DNA of 57,165 bases from Sulfuricurvum sp. MLSB (lineage in GTDB: Bacteria; Campylobacterota; Campylobacteria; Campylobacterales; Sulfurimonadaceae), in contig NZ_JQGL01000017.1 of assembly GCF_000747095.1 (NCBI RefSeq), positions 1 to 57,165 on the forward strand, given 5' to 3'. A program made the position numbers and the translations under genes. The notes under the pieces are model-generated. The model was not told where the DNA came from. It was given only the letters and a program-made list of their open reading frames with translations, and ran no database searches. Shown piece by piece: positions 34,568 to 42,937 of this stretch (position 1 is its first letter; the number at the start of each line of letters is the position of its first letter).

Positions 34568-35526
34568 CAGCCGAGCACCTTGCGGCAGAACGGGTGGTAG
34601 TCGCCCACAGCACCCAATGCCGGCAATTTCCGGATTGTCGAGACGATGTTGATCGAGTTGCGCGCTTCGTCGAGGCCGAAACCGCCCCCTTGCAAAATAT
34701 GGCGGTAGCTGGTGGTGTGCAAGTCGGTGAACCCTTCGCTGAATTCGAACTCTTCGCCATTCACCGTGATGCTGCGATAGGTCGTTTTCCCCGAAGCTCT
34801 GACTTCTTCGGGGATGTAGTCGTAATTGACGCTCAAAAACCATCGGACGTTGGCATTTTTGAGTTTCATGTATCCCGCATTGGCATCGGGCTGTTTGAGG
34901 TGGACGACGTTCTCCTCGATCGGGCCGAAAATCCAGCTGAGCATGTCGAAGAAATGGACGCCGATGTTGGAGGCGATCCCGCCGCTTTTGGCCTCGTCAC
35001 CTTTCCAGCTGACGAAATACCATTTGCCGCGGCTGGTCAGATAAGTCAAATCGATATCGTAGATTTTATTCGGATTGGCTTCGAGTTCTTTGGCAATCTT
35101 GTTTTTCAGGGCGATGATCGAGTCGTGCAGACGCAGCTGCAGGATGTTGTAGACCTTTTTTCCCGTCTCCTCCTCGATCACTTTGAGCTGGTCGATGTTG
35201 TGGGGGTTGAGGACGAGCGGTTTCTCGCAGATCGCGTGGGCGCCGCTTTTGAGGGCGAAGCGGATATGGCTGTCGTGGAGGTAGTTTGGGCTTGTGATCG
35301 CGATATAGTCGATTTTTTTATCGGTTTCCCGGTGGTATTTGTCGATAAAGCGGTCAAAGCGCTCGAATTCGGTGAAAAAATGGGCCTGCGGGAAGTGGCT
35401 GTCCATGATCCCGATCCCGTCGTATTTGTCGAGTGCGGCGATGAGCGTATTGCCGGTCTCTTTGATGGCTTTCATATGGCGCGGCGCAATGTAGCCCGCC
35501 GCTCCGATAAGGGCAAAATTTTTCAT
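34567..35526 (-). CDS. wbpB: UDP-GlcNAcA 3-dehydrogenase, WbpB/WlbA type
   Basis: 319 residues, Gfo/Idh/MocA-type oxidoreductase. The start FALIGAAGYIAPRHMKAIKE is diagnostic of WbpB/WlbA. Also present are YIAITSPNYLHDSHIRFALK, the E-K-P motif in AICEKPLVLNPHNID, and GGIASNIGVHFFDMLSWIFG. It oxidises C3 of UDP-N-acetylglucosaminuronic acid with NAD. ATG 35526 is used; an in-frame start five codons up overlaps wbpA. It follows wbpA with a 2-base gap and shares a base with wbpD. Confidence 0.93.
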   Translation of the reverse strand: MKNFALIGAAGYIAPRHMKAIKETGNTLIAALDKYDGIGIMDSHFPQAHFFTEFERFDRFIDKYHRETDKKIDYIAITSPNYLHDSHIRFALKSGAHAICEKPLVLNPHNIDQLKVIEEETGKKVYNILQLRLHDSIIALKNKIAKELEANPNKIYDIDLTYLTSRGKWYFVSWKGDEAKSGGIASNIGVHFFDMLSWIFGPIEENVVHLKQPDANAGYMKLKNANVRWFLSVNYDYIPEEVRASGKTTYRSITVNGEEFEFSEGFTDLHTTSYRHILQGGGFGLDEARNSINIVSTIRKLPALGAVGDYHPFCRKVLG

Positions 35527-35528
35527 GA

Positions 35529-36803
35529 TTAGAGTCTCCACGTAGGATTGTCGACAATCCCTTTGACGTCGATGATAACAGGTTCGCCGACGCTGATCGA
35601 TTGATAATCTTTGGACGTCAGCACTTTGAATTGCCGATGCCCTACCGCCACGATGATCGCGTTGTACTTTTTAGAGCTTTTAAACGGGTCGTTAATGATT
35701 CCGTGATGATAATGGTGTTTCTCTTCTTCCGGGTCAACCCACGGATCGTAGACATCAACATTGCATTTGTAGGACTTTATCTCTTCGATGATATCCACGA
35801 CTTTCGTATTGCGCATATCAGGGCAGTCTTCTTTGAACGTTACACCCAGTACAAGGACATTGGCCCCCTTAATTTTTTGATCGTTTTCGATCATGCATTT
35901 GATCGTTTTTTCGGCGATGTATTTTCCCATTCCGTTGTTGATCTGGCGCGCCCCGAGGATCAGGTTGGGTTTGTACCCAAGCTCTTCGGCTTTGAACGTC
36001 AGGTAATATGGGTCCACTCCGATGCAGTGTCCACCTACGAGGCCGGGTTTGAGTTTGATGAAGTTCCATTTCGTCGCTGCCGCGTCGACCACTTCGTTCG
36101 TATCGATCCCCATCGTATCGAAGATGAGGGCGAGTTCGTTGATGAGCGCGATGTTGACGTCGCGCTGGGTGTTCTCGATGACCTTGGAGGCTTCGGCGAC
36201 TTTGATACTGCTGGCGAGGTACGTTCCGGCGGTGATGACGCTCTTGTACAGCTCGTCGACTTTGCGGGCGATTTCGGGGGTACTGCCCGAAGTGACTTTG
36301 AGAATCTTTTTGACGGTGTGCTCTTTATCGCCGGGATTGATCCGCTCCGGACTGTAGCCGCAAAAAAAGTCTTCGTTGAACGTCAGCCCCGAGGTGTTTT
36401 CGAGTTCGGGGACGCACACCTCTTCCGTCACGCCGGGATAGACGGTGCTTTCGTAAATGACGATGTCCCCTTTTTTAAGGACTTTTCCGACCGTCTGGGA
36501 CGATTTGATCAGCGGGGTCAGGTCGGGGCGGTTACTTTCATCGATCGGAGTGGGAACGGTGACGATGAAAACGGTCGAATCCGCGATCTCATGGATGTCA
36601 CAGGTATAGCTCAGACGCGATTTGACGGCTTGCAGCTGCGATTCGTCCAGTTCCAGAGTGCGGTCGTAGCCGCTTTGCAGCTCTTCGATCCGTTTGGGGT
36701 TGATGTCGAAACCGACAACACGGTATTTTTCGGCAAAAGCAGCCGCCAACGGGAGCCCGACGTACCCTAAACCGATTATGGAAATTTGAAAATTATCGCT
36801 CAT
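35529..36803 (-). CDS. wbpA: UDP-N-acetylglucosamine 6-dehydrogenase, WbpA type
   Basis: 424 residues, UDP-glucose/GDP-mannose dehydrogenase family. Features: IIGLGYVGLPLAAAFAEKYR (NAD-binding), IVTVPTPIDESNRPDL, YESTVYPGVTEEVCVP, YSPERINPGDKEH, IENTQRDVNIALINELA, and the catalytic cysteine in LVGGHCIGVDPYYLTFKA. The VTFKEDCPDMRNTKV end is typical of the WbpA/TviB-like group, which oxidises UDP-GlcNAc to the uronic acid. First gene of the 22-frame operon; the upstream region has a TATAAT. Some relatives act on UDP-ManNAc; the wbpB-D-E neighbours favour UDP-GlcNAc. Confidence 0.92.
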   Translation of the reverse strand: MSDNFQISIIGLGYVGLPLAAAFAEKYRVVGFDINPKRIEELQSGYDRTLELDESQLQAVKSRLSYTCDIHEIADSTVFIVTVPTPIDESNRPDLTPLIKSSQTVGKVLKKGDIVIYESTVYPGVTEEVCVPELENTSGLTFNEDFFCGYSPERINPGDKEHTVKKILKVTSGSTPEIARKVDELYKSVITAGTYLASSIKVAEASKVIENTQRDVNIALINELALIFDTMGIDTNEVVDAAATKWNFIKLKPGLVGGHCIGVDPYYLTFKAEELGYKPNLILGARQINNGMGKYIAEKTIKCMIENDQKIKGANVLVLGVTFKEDCPDMRNTKVVDIIEEIKSYKCNVDVYDPWVDPEEEKHHYHHGIINDPFKSSKKYNAIIVAVGHRQFKVLTSKDYQSISVGEPVIIDVKGIVDNPTWRL

Positions 36804-36841
36804 CGCTTCTTCTCGTTTTTTTGTGTATGAAAATAATGCCT

Positions 36842-36847
36842 ATTATA
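36842..36847 (-). promoter_or_regulatory. Candidate -10 element of the glycan operon
   Basis: An exact minus-strand TATAAT, 38 bases upstream of the wbpA ATG in a 101-base gap. No internal gap in the following 23.7 kb is long enough for another promoter, so this may drive the whole operon. The -35 is weak. Confidence 0.55.
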
Positions 36848-36904
36848 GTCTTTTCGGACTTCATTTATGCTAAAAAATCGTGCGAGGCGCTTTGTCTGCA
36901 GGGG

Positions 36905-38527
36905 TCAGAAACGGTCGATGCTTTTATACAGTGCTTTTGAAAAATTGCGGGTAAGATGGACGATATTCATGAAAACGGCGGTCATGTGTTTTGAAATTTT
37001 GTAATTGACGATCATATCGTTAAGGATGCCGATGCTGTTCTGGTAGCTGGCATCGAGTTTGCTAAAAAGTTGTTCGAGTTCGGTTTTTGCATTTTCATCC
37101 CCTTCCAGCCAGTCGTTGTAGCTCATGCACAATGCCAGAATCTGGTAACGAAGTTCGTGATAAAAGGCGACCATTTCAAGGGTATCCGATTCGCTAAGCA
37201 TGGCGATATCGTCCAGCAGGTCCTTGACGTGTTTGGATGCGGCGATGAGCTGGGCGGCCATCGCAACGGTGCTGTCGAATTCGCGACGTACTTCGGGGAG
37301 CTGAATTCGGTTGGACAACGCCGAGGCATAATCGAGGATTTCCCCTTGAAGATGCTGTAGTTCGAGATATTTTATGCGTGCTGGATACTCCGAAGATTCT
37401 TGATGCATGTCGAGTATTTTTGAAATGGAAGCATGATGTTTAAGCCCTTCTTCGGGCGGGATATGGATCGATGAAAGGGCAAACGCACACACTTCATGCC
37501 CCAGATGATACACCTCTTTGCGCAACGCTTCGTGGGCCAGTGCAGGTATCGTGTGCGAGACGTTGTGGATATAGAGGGTCATGGCCGGTTTGGCAATGAC
37601 AAAACGCTCCTTCAGCCATTGTGAAAGAGGGGCGATAAAAGGGTACCACATCACAACGCCGATCACATTGAATACGGTGTGGAAGAGGGCAAGCGCTTCG
37701 ACGTTTTGATCCAAGCCGATGTGGGTGACCCCCCAGCTCATCGGGTACAGGAGCAGAAACGCCACGATCCCCGTAGAGAGGTTGAACAAAATATGGGCAA
37801 CCGCAGCCCGTTTTTTGTCGCTGGAACTTCCAATAGCCCCAACGACGGCGGTTACCGTCGTTCCGACATTGGCTCCGATGACGAAAGCGGCAGCATGATC
37901 GAAGCCGAGAATATTCGTATACAGCGCACTTTGGGCTATTGCGATAGATGCCGAACTGCTTTGAATGGCAGCCGTCAGGACAAAGCCGAGAAAGACGAAA
38001 ACAAGGGGGTTATACCCTTGAAATGCCCGGATGTCGATGACCGTACTCAGAAGGGAAAAACTCTCTTTAAGTCCTTCAAGCCCCAGAAAAATCAACCCGA
38101 AGCCGGTAATACCTCCGAAACTATGGCGTGTTTTCCCCTCCCCGAGCAAAACACTCCCGATTCCTCCGAACCCGACCATGACGAGGGCGATAAGTTTGAT
38201 TTCGAATTTAAATCCGATGAGGGCGATAATCCATCCTGTCGTCGTAGTGCCGATGTTCGAACCGAAAATAACCCCTATCGAGCTTTGAAGGTTCATGAGA
38301 CCCGCTCCGACAAGAGAGAGGGACATCAGGGTGACTACGGAGGAACTTTGGAGCCCGGCGGTTGCAGCAGCTCCGGTCAAAAGAGCTTTTCGATCGGTAT
38401 CCGTCGAGATTTTGACCCATCTCCTGAAAGACGACCCTGCCGCTTTTTTGAGGGAATCTTCAAGATAAAACATCCCGAACATAAAAAGGCCTAAAGAGGC
38501 GAAAGCTTCGATCAAAGCAGCAGACAT
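36905..38527 (-). CDS. Na/Pi cotransporter-like protein with C-terminal PhoU-like domain
   Basis: 540 residues. The two QSSS repeats characteristic of sodium-phosphate cotransporters (NptA/NaPi-II) are present: GLQSSSVVTLMSL (about residue 60) and AIQSSSASIAIAQ (about 190). Each precedes a G-(A/S)-N-I/V-G-T-T motif (FGSNIGTTTTGWI; IGANVGTTVTAVV). About ten membrane helices to residue 320 are followed by a helical PhoU-like regulatory domain (KHHASISKILDMHQ, FDSTVAMAAQLIAASKHVKD). ATG 38527 follows an AGGAG. The gene is divergent from the broken asparagine-synthetase-like gene. It may import phosphate, or work with phosphate-storage control; the direction is not known. Confidence 0.88.
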   Translation of the reverse strand: MSAALIEAFASLGLFMFGMFYLEDSLKKAAGSSFRRWVKISTDTDRKALLTGAAATAGLQSSSVVTLMSLSLVGAGLMNLQSSIGVIFGSNIGTTTTGWIIALIGFKFEIKLIALVMVGFGGIGSVLLGEGKTRHSFGGITGFGLIFLGLEGLKESFSLLSTVIDIRAFQGYNPLVFVFLGFVLTAAIQSSSASIAIAQSALYTNILGFDHAAAFVIGANVGTTVTAVVGAIGSSSDKKRAAVAHILFNLSTGIVAFLLLYPMSWGVTHIGLDQNVEALALFHTVFNVIGVVMWYPFIAPLSQWLKERFVIAKPAMTLYIHNVSHTIPALAHEALRKEVYHLGHEVCAFALSSIHIPPEEGLKHHASISKILDMHQESSEYPARIKYLELQHLQGEILDYASALSNRIQLPEVRREFDSTVAMAAQLIAASKHVKDLLDDIAMLSESDTLEMVAFYHELRYQILALCMSYNDWLEGDENAKTELEQLFSKLDASYQNSIGILNDMIVNYKISKHMTAVFMNIVHLTRNFSKALYKSIDRF

Positions 38528-38593
38528 CAGCGTATCATCTCCTCTAGGGTTGTTGGTTATCATAGCGTATAATTGCGGAAAAAAAGGCTTCAC

Positions 38594-40346
38594 GTGTGCG
38601 GCGTATTCGGAATCATCGGTGAGTATTCTTCTTCAAAAGCGCGCGAAGCTTTGGCCAAACTCGAACATCGCGGGCGCGACCACTGCGGTATTGTGGAGCG
38701 AGACAGACTCTTTTTGGCGCATCAGCGCCTCTCGATCACCGATGTGCATCCGCGTTCCCATCAGCCGATGGCATCGGGGCAGGTGCTGATCAGTTTTAAC
38801 GGGGAGATTTACAATCACGCCGCATTGCGCGAGCGGTTGAAGCTTTCGCATTGGGAAACGGCCAGCGACACCGAAGTGATTCTGCGGGCGTATGAGTGTA
38901 GACGGCGAGAAACTTTACCTGGTACGGGACCGATTCGGCAAAAAACCCCTCTTTTACCATCCATCGGCGGAGCATTTTATTTTTGCGTCCGAGATCAAAG
39001 CGATCAAACCGTTTCTCTCTTCCGTCCGAATGAATGACGAAGCGCTCCATTCGTATCTCTCCTTTTTGGCGCCGACACCGCCCCATACTTTTTTTGAGGG
39101 GATTGAGAAACTTGAGAGCGGAGAGTGGCTTTGTTATGAGCGCGGGAACATCACCAAACACCGCTATTACGATGTGCTGCAAGCCCCTTCGTCGGGTATC
39201 ACCGATTCTGCGGATGCAATCCGTCTGATTGATGAGCATTTGCACCGCTCGATTCGCCTCCGCCTCCCTTGCGAAGTCCCCGCAGCCGCGCTGCTATCTG
39301 GGGGGCTGGACAGTGCGATGATCTGCGCCGTTGCGGCGGCACAGGGGGTAAAACTGCCCGTTTTTACTCTCGGATATGACGAGTACGGTGCGTATGACGA
39401 GCGCTCCAATGCCCGCATCACCGCCGATTATCTCGGGCTTGAACATAGTGAGGTGGTCATTTCCCGCGGCGACTTCGATGAGCACCTTGACGAGTTGATC
39501 GCTCATATGGACGAACCGCTCAACGATCCCGCGGCACTGCCGCTGTACCTGCTGATGAAGAAGATCTCCTCGGAAGGGTACAAAGTGGTTCTCAGCGGGG
39601 AAGGGAGCGATGAGCTTTTTTTGGGGTACCGGCAGTATTTCGAGTATCTTGACATTGAAAAAGCAGCTTCCCTGCACCATAAGAACTGGCTGAAAAAATA
39701 TTTTCACTCCCATTTCTCGATGAACCGGGAATGGGAATGGTACAAGCGGATATTTGACGATACGCTTTTGTTTCGTACGTCGGGAGAGAAATTCACCGAT
39801 TTGCAGCAGAACATGCTGCTGCGGCGCAACGTTCGGGACAACGAATCGCTCCGCTTTTTGGCCCCGTATCGGGAGATGTTCGAACAAAGTTCCCATACGC
39901 ATCCGGCGCAGTGGTACAGCATGATCGATCTGAAACTTTTTGTCGGGGAACATTTTCTTGCCAAGCTCGATCGGGTATCAATGGCCCATACGATCGAAGC
40001 GCGTACGCCGTTTCTCGATCATCGTCTTGCCGAGGCGGCAATGTCGATCGATCCGGGATTGCGGATCGGGAAAGGGGAAACGAAAAGCCTTCTCAAAGAG
40101 GTTGCCGGAAGCTATCTGAGCGAGGAAATCATTCACCGAAAAAAGAAAGGATTTTCAAACCCTTACATGGAATGGTTGATCGCGTCGGGGAGAATCGATC
40201 TGATCCGCGAAGTAAACACCCAAACGGGACTGTTTCACCCTGAAATGGTAGATAAATACCTAGAGATGGCCCGCCGAGGAAGATTCAAGCAGCATGTCTG
40301 GGGATTGTATGTCCTCAGCCATTGGATCAAGCGTGAACTGTTATAA
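38594..40346 (+). pseudogene. Asparagine-synthetase-like gene broken by internal deletion
   Basis: The first frame starts at GTG 38594 with the catalytic Cys as residue 2 (VCGVFGIIGE) and shows LEHRGRDHCG, ISFNGEIYNHAAL and SDTEVILRAYE, ending its homology near 38896. The second frame resumes at about 38895 with VDGEKLYLVRDRFGKKPLFY and runs to 40346 with LSGGLDSAM, VVLSGEGSDELFLGYRQYF and HTIEARTPFLDHRLAEA. Comparison with the intact paralogue at 21245-23053 shows that about 19-20 residues (the HWGEACVSHFNGMWAFALY part) are missing, and the frame shifts. A deletion of about 60 bases, congruent with 2 modulo 3, explains this. The synthetase half alone (from ATG 38892) has an open frame of 484 codons, but the glutaminase domain is disrupted. 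Confidence 0.75.
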
Positions 40347-40381
40347 TTGACGCATCAAACGACAATCGCGATGGGCTTCGC

Positions 40382-40888
40382 TTAGTTTGCCTGCTTGCTT
40401 TTTTCCATCAAAAGAGCCAGTTCGAGCGTTCCGCTGATGTAGTTGGCGAAAAAAGTCATGACCCCTTCGTCCGCTTCGGTGAAATCACCGTTGTATTTGT
40501 TGAGCAGCTGAATAATGCCGATCACTTCCTGCATGGAATTGTAAATGGGTACGGCGAGAATATTGCGGGTAACGAAGCCGCTTTTTTCGTCAATTTTCCC
40601 CAAAAAATTGGGGTTTTCATACGGGTTGTTGACCCTTTGCGCCGCTTTGGAACGTACCGTCTCTCCGACGATTCCCGAATCGATTCCGATTGCGATCCTG
40701 CCGATCCCGTCAGAGAGTTTCGTCCAGAGCATGCAGGCCGTGTAATCGACCATGAAGATCGAGCACCGCTCCGCGCCGACAATGGCTTTGGCCTCTTCGG
40801 CAATCGTAGGGAGCGCATTTTCGATACGGTCCAGCGAGGAGAGTTTTTTGCCGAAATCGGCAATCCGTTTATACACTTCCAGACTCAT
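40382..40888 (-). CDS. Free-standing GAF-domain protein, copy 2
   Basis: 168 residues, one GAF domain and little else: IVGAERCSIFMVDY, TKLSDGIGRIAIGIDSGIVG, RVNNPYENPNFL, SGFVTRNILAVPIYN and IIGIIQLLNK in the usual order. GAF domains bind small ligands, haem or nucleotides; no output domain is attached. It is a clear paralogue of the gene immediately upstream, with which it overlaps by 4 bases (ATGA), so the two are co-translated and possibly form a hetero-complex. It converges on the broken asparagine-synthetase gene. Confidence 0.88.
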   Translation of the reverse strand: MSLEVYKRIADFGKKLSSLDRIENALPTIAEEAKAIVGAERCSIFMVDYTACMLWTKLSDGIGRIAIGIDSGIVGETVRSKAAQRVNNPYENPNFLGKIDEKSGFVTRNILAVPIYNSMQEVIGIIQLLNKYNGDFTEADEGVMTFFANYISGTLELALLMEKSKQAN

Positions 40889-41406
40889 TCGATCCCTTTC
40901 GCGAGTAGTGTGGCTTCATCGTCAAACAAAACGGCCAATTCAAGATACCCGCTGATGTAGTGGGCGAAAAAAATCATGAACCGCGCGTCTTCGCGCGTAA
41001 AACCCCCTTCTTTGTTCAGAAGCTGAAAGACTCCGATGATTTGGCGGTTGGAATCGAAAATAGGGATGGACGCGATATTTTTGGTCACAAACCCTGTTTT
41101 TTTATCGATCAAAGGCAAGAAACGAGGGTCGTCATAGGGGTCGTTGACCAAAATCGGTTTTCCCTCTTTGACGGTATGCCCGACAATACCGTCTTCTTTG
41201 TGCACCATGATTTTTGCCGTTCCGTCGGCGATCGTCGTCCACAGCATCTGGATTTTAGGGTTGTAGATGAAAATAGAACAACGCTCCGCACCGATGGACT
41301 GTTTTGCATATTCCGAAATCATCGGAAGTCCCTCTTGCAAGGACGGTCGGTTCAGCAACGCACGGCCGAATTCGGCAAGCGCGCTGTACGATGGCGCGGG
41401 ATTCAT
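40885..41406 (-). CDS. Free-standing GAF-domain protein, copy 1
   Basis: 173 residues from ATG 41406, preceded by AAGGAG at five bases; the GTG one codon earlier is too close to it. It is a single GAF domain with the same landmarks as its neighbour: SIGAERCSIFIYNP, DGIVGHTV, PYDDPRFLPLIDKKTGFVTKNI and IIGVFQLLNKEGG. First gene of a two-gene unit with a -10-like TATAGT at 41475-41480 (minus strand). The pair looks like a tandem duplication whose members have diverged. A signal-sensing role, perhaps through partner kinases or cyclases elsewhere, is inference. Confidence 0.88.
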   Translation of the reverse strand: MNPAPSYSALAEFGRALLNRPSLQEGLPMISEYAKQSIGAERCSIFIYNPKIQMLWTTIADGTAKIMVHKEDGIVGHTVKEGKPILVNDPYDDPRFLPLIDKKTGFVTKNIASIPIFDSNRQIIGVFQLLNKEGGFTREDARFMIFFAHYISGYLELAVLFDDEATLLAKGIE

Positions 41407-41494
41407 CACTACTCCTTGATATAAGAAACGATGCTAATCGTATCAGGAGGAAGCTAAAAAAAAACTCAATGGGTACTATAGGGAGGAGAAGGGG

Positions 41495-41518
41495 AAAAAA
41501 ATCTGCCTCGCAGAGGCA
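41495..41518 (-). terminator. Rho-independent terminator of the dcd/DUF465 unit
   Basis: On the minus strand, TGCCTC-TGC-GAGGCA followed by GATTTTTTT. It lies between the DUF465 gene and the GAF pair and is nearly identical to the ilvD terminator. Confidence 0.8.
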
Positions 41519-41564
41519 AACGTAGCCAAAGGAATAAAATCCCGTTGGCGTTCAGAACAATATT

Positions 41565-41801
41565 TTAGAGATTGTTCTCTTTTTTGTATTCGATGATCAT
41601 TGCGTAGGCTTCGTCTTTGAGAAGCAGTTTTTCTTTTTTGAGTTTTTCCATCTCAAGGTCGCTCATCGGAACTTCACCGCTTTCAGCTTTGGCGATTTGA
41701 TCGTCCAGCTCGTTGTGGCGGTCGAAAATTTTCAAAAAGTGGGCATTCGCCGCATCGTTTTGTTTCATATGGGTGATGATGTCGCGGTATTCGTGTAGCA
41801 T
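41565..41801 (-). CDS. DUF465 (YdcH-like) small protein
   Basis: 78 residues, a short coiled-coil protein: the N-terminal FLKIFDRHNELDDQIAKAE and the following MSDLEMEKLKKEKLLLKDEA are the signature of the DUF465/YdcH family, proteins of unknown function common in Proteobacteria. No membrane segment. The gene lies 42 bases downstream of dcd in the same orientation, and a strong terminator follows it. Confidence 0.88.
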   Translation of the reverse strand: MLHEYRDIITHMKQNDAANAHFLKIFDRHNELDDQIAKAESGEVPMSDLEMEKLKKEKLLLKDEAYAMIIEYKKENNL

Positions 41802-41843
41802 CGGGATTCCTTACAGGATAAATTTTCGAAATTTTACCACTTC

Positions 41844-42404
41844 TTATTTTAAAATACGCGGAAGGGTGATTCCTTCTTGCCCTTGATACTTGCCGCTTTT
41901 GTCTTTATAGCTGGTTTCGCACATCTCATCGCCCTGCAAAAACAATACCTGTGCTATTCCCTCGTTGGCGTAGATTTTCGCCGGAAGCGGGGTAGTGTTG
42001 GAGATTTCAATCGTAATGTGCCCTTCGAACTCGGGTTCGAACGGGGTGACGTTGACGATAATACCGCAGCGGGCGTACGTTGATTTCCCCAGACAGATGG
42101 CGAGGACGTCGCGGGGAATTTTGAAAAACTCCACCGTCCGGGCAAGTGCAAACGAATTGGGCGGAACGATGCAGACGTCCCCGGTAAAGTCGACAACGTT
42201 CGCGTCATCAAAATGTTTGGGGTCGACGACGGTCGAATTGAGATTGGTGAAAATTTTGAATTCGTTGCTTACGCGGATGTCGTAGCCGTACGAGCTAAGG
42301 CCGTAGCTGACGACGCCGACGCCGACTTGTTCCTCGCAAAAAGGGGTGATCATATCCTCTTTTAACGCTTTTTCCCGTATCCATCCATCGCTTTTAAGAC
42401 CCAT
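41844..42404 (-). CDS. dcd: dCTP deaminase
   Basis: 186 residues from ATG 42404. It converts dCTP to dUTP for thymidylate synthesis. Motifs: [56 protein letters not shown] (active-site S-x-x-R and E), and [12 protein letters not shown]. Length and motifs are those of the monofunctional Dcd. A TATACT -10 element on the minus strand (42435-42440) lies about 30 bases upstream. It is divergent from accB. Confidence 0.95.
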   Translation of the reverse strand: MGLKSDGWIREKALKEDMITPFCEEQVGVGVVSYGLSSYGYDIRVSNEFKIFTNLNSTVVDPKHFDDANVVDFTGDVCIVPPNSFALARTVEFFKIPRDVLAICLGKSTYARCGIIVNVTPFEPEFEGHITIEISNTTPLPAKIYANEGIAQVLFLQGDEMCETSYKDKSGKYQGQEGITLPRILK

Positions 42405-42434
42405 GCTATATCCGTTGTTAAAATAATTTGTGGT

Positions 42435-42442
42435 AGTATAAC
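42435..42442. promoter_or_regulatory. Overlapping -10 elements of the dcd and accB promoters
   Basis: The 8-base region contains TATACT on the minus strand (42435-42440), facing dcd, and TATAAC on the plus strand (42437-42442), facing accB, within the 72-base gap between the two start codons. Confidence 0.4.
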
Positions 42443-42476
42443 ACATCTCTTACCCTACTTTTAGGAGCTTTTTTCG

Positions 42477-42935
42477 ATGGATATGAAACAAATCAAAAGC
42501 CTTTTGCAAGAGTTTGACACCAGCACTCTTTCAAAATTAAAAATCACTCAGGACAATTTTTCAATCGAACTGGAAAAAAATGTGGGTGCCGTTGCGGCAC
42601 CGGTGATGGCGGCGGCTCCTGCAGCGATCGCAGCGGTTCCTACGGCGGCTCCTGTCGCAGTTGAGGCTGCCGCATCTGCGGCTCCGGTACATACTGGCGA
42701 CATGATCGTTTCACCGATGGTCGGAACGTATTATTCAGCCCCGTCTCCTGATTCGGCTCCGTTTGTGAAAGTCGGCGACCGCGTCAAAAAAGGACAGGTC
42801 ATTGCGATTCTCGAAGCGATGAAAATCATGAACGAGCTCGAAGCGGAATTTGATTGTAAAATTGTCAGCATTCTGGTTTCTGACGGTCAGGCGGTCGAAT
42901 ACGATATGCCACTTTTCGCGGTTGAGAAACTCTAA
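42477..42935 (+). CDS. accB: Biotin carboxyl carrier protein of acetyl-CoA carboxylase
   Basis: 152 residues. The biotin attachment motif EAMKIMNE carries the biotinyl lysine at 116. An alanine/proline-rich flexible linker (about 37-70) separates it from the N-terminal domain ([20 protein letters not shown]). The carrier domain [20 protein letters not shown] is intact. It carries carboxybiotin between AccC and the AccA/AccD transferase in fatty-acid synthesis. A TAGGAG ribosome site lies upstream; accC starts 2 bases after its stop. Confidence 0.97.
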   Translation: MDMKQIKSLLQEFDTSTLSKLKITQDNFSIELEKNVGAVAAPVMAAAPAAIAAVPTAAPVAVEAAASAAPVHTGDMIVSPMVGTYYSAPSPDSAPFVKVGDRVKKGQVIAILEAMKIMNELEAEFDCKIVSILVSDGQAVEYDMPLFAVEKL

Positions 42936-42937
42936 TC

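Noticed and set aside
35601-36770. 389-codon plus-strand frame opposite wbpA
   Set aside because: Mirror of wbpA codon structure; the translation has no family motif and no ribosome site.
38594-40346. Programmed frameshift in the asparagine-synthetase-like gene
   Set aside because: About 19-20 conserved residues are absent in addition to the frame change; slippage cannot restore them, so a deletion is required.
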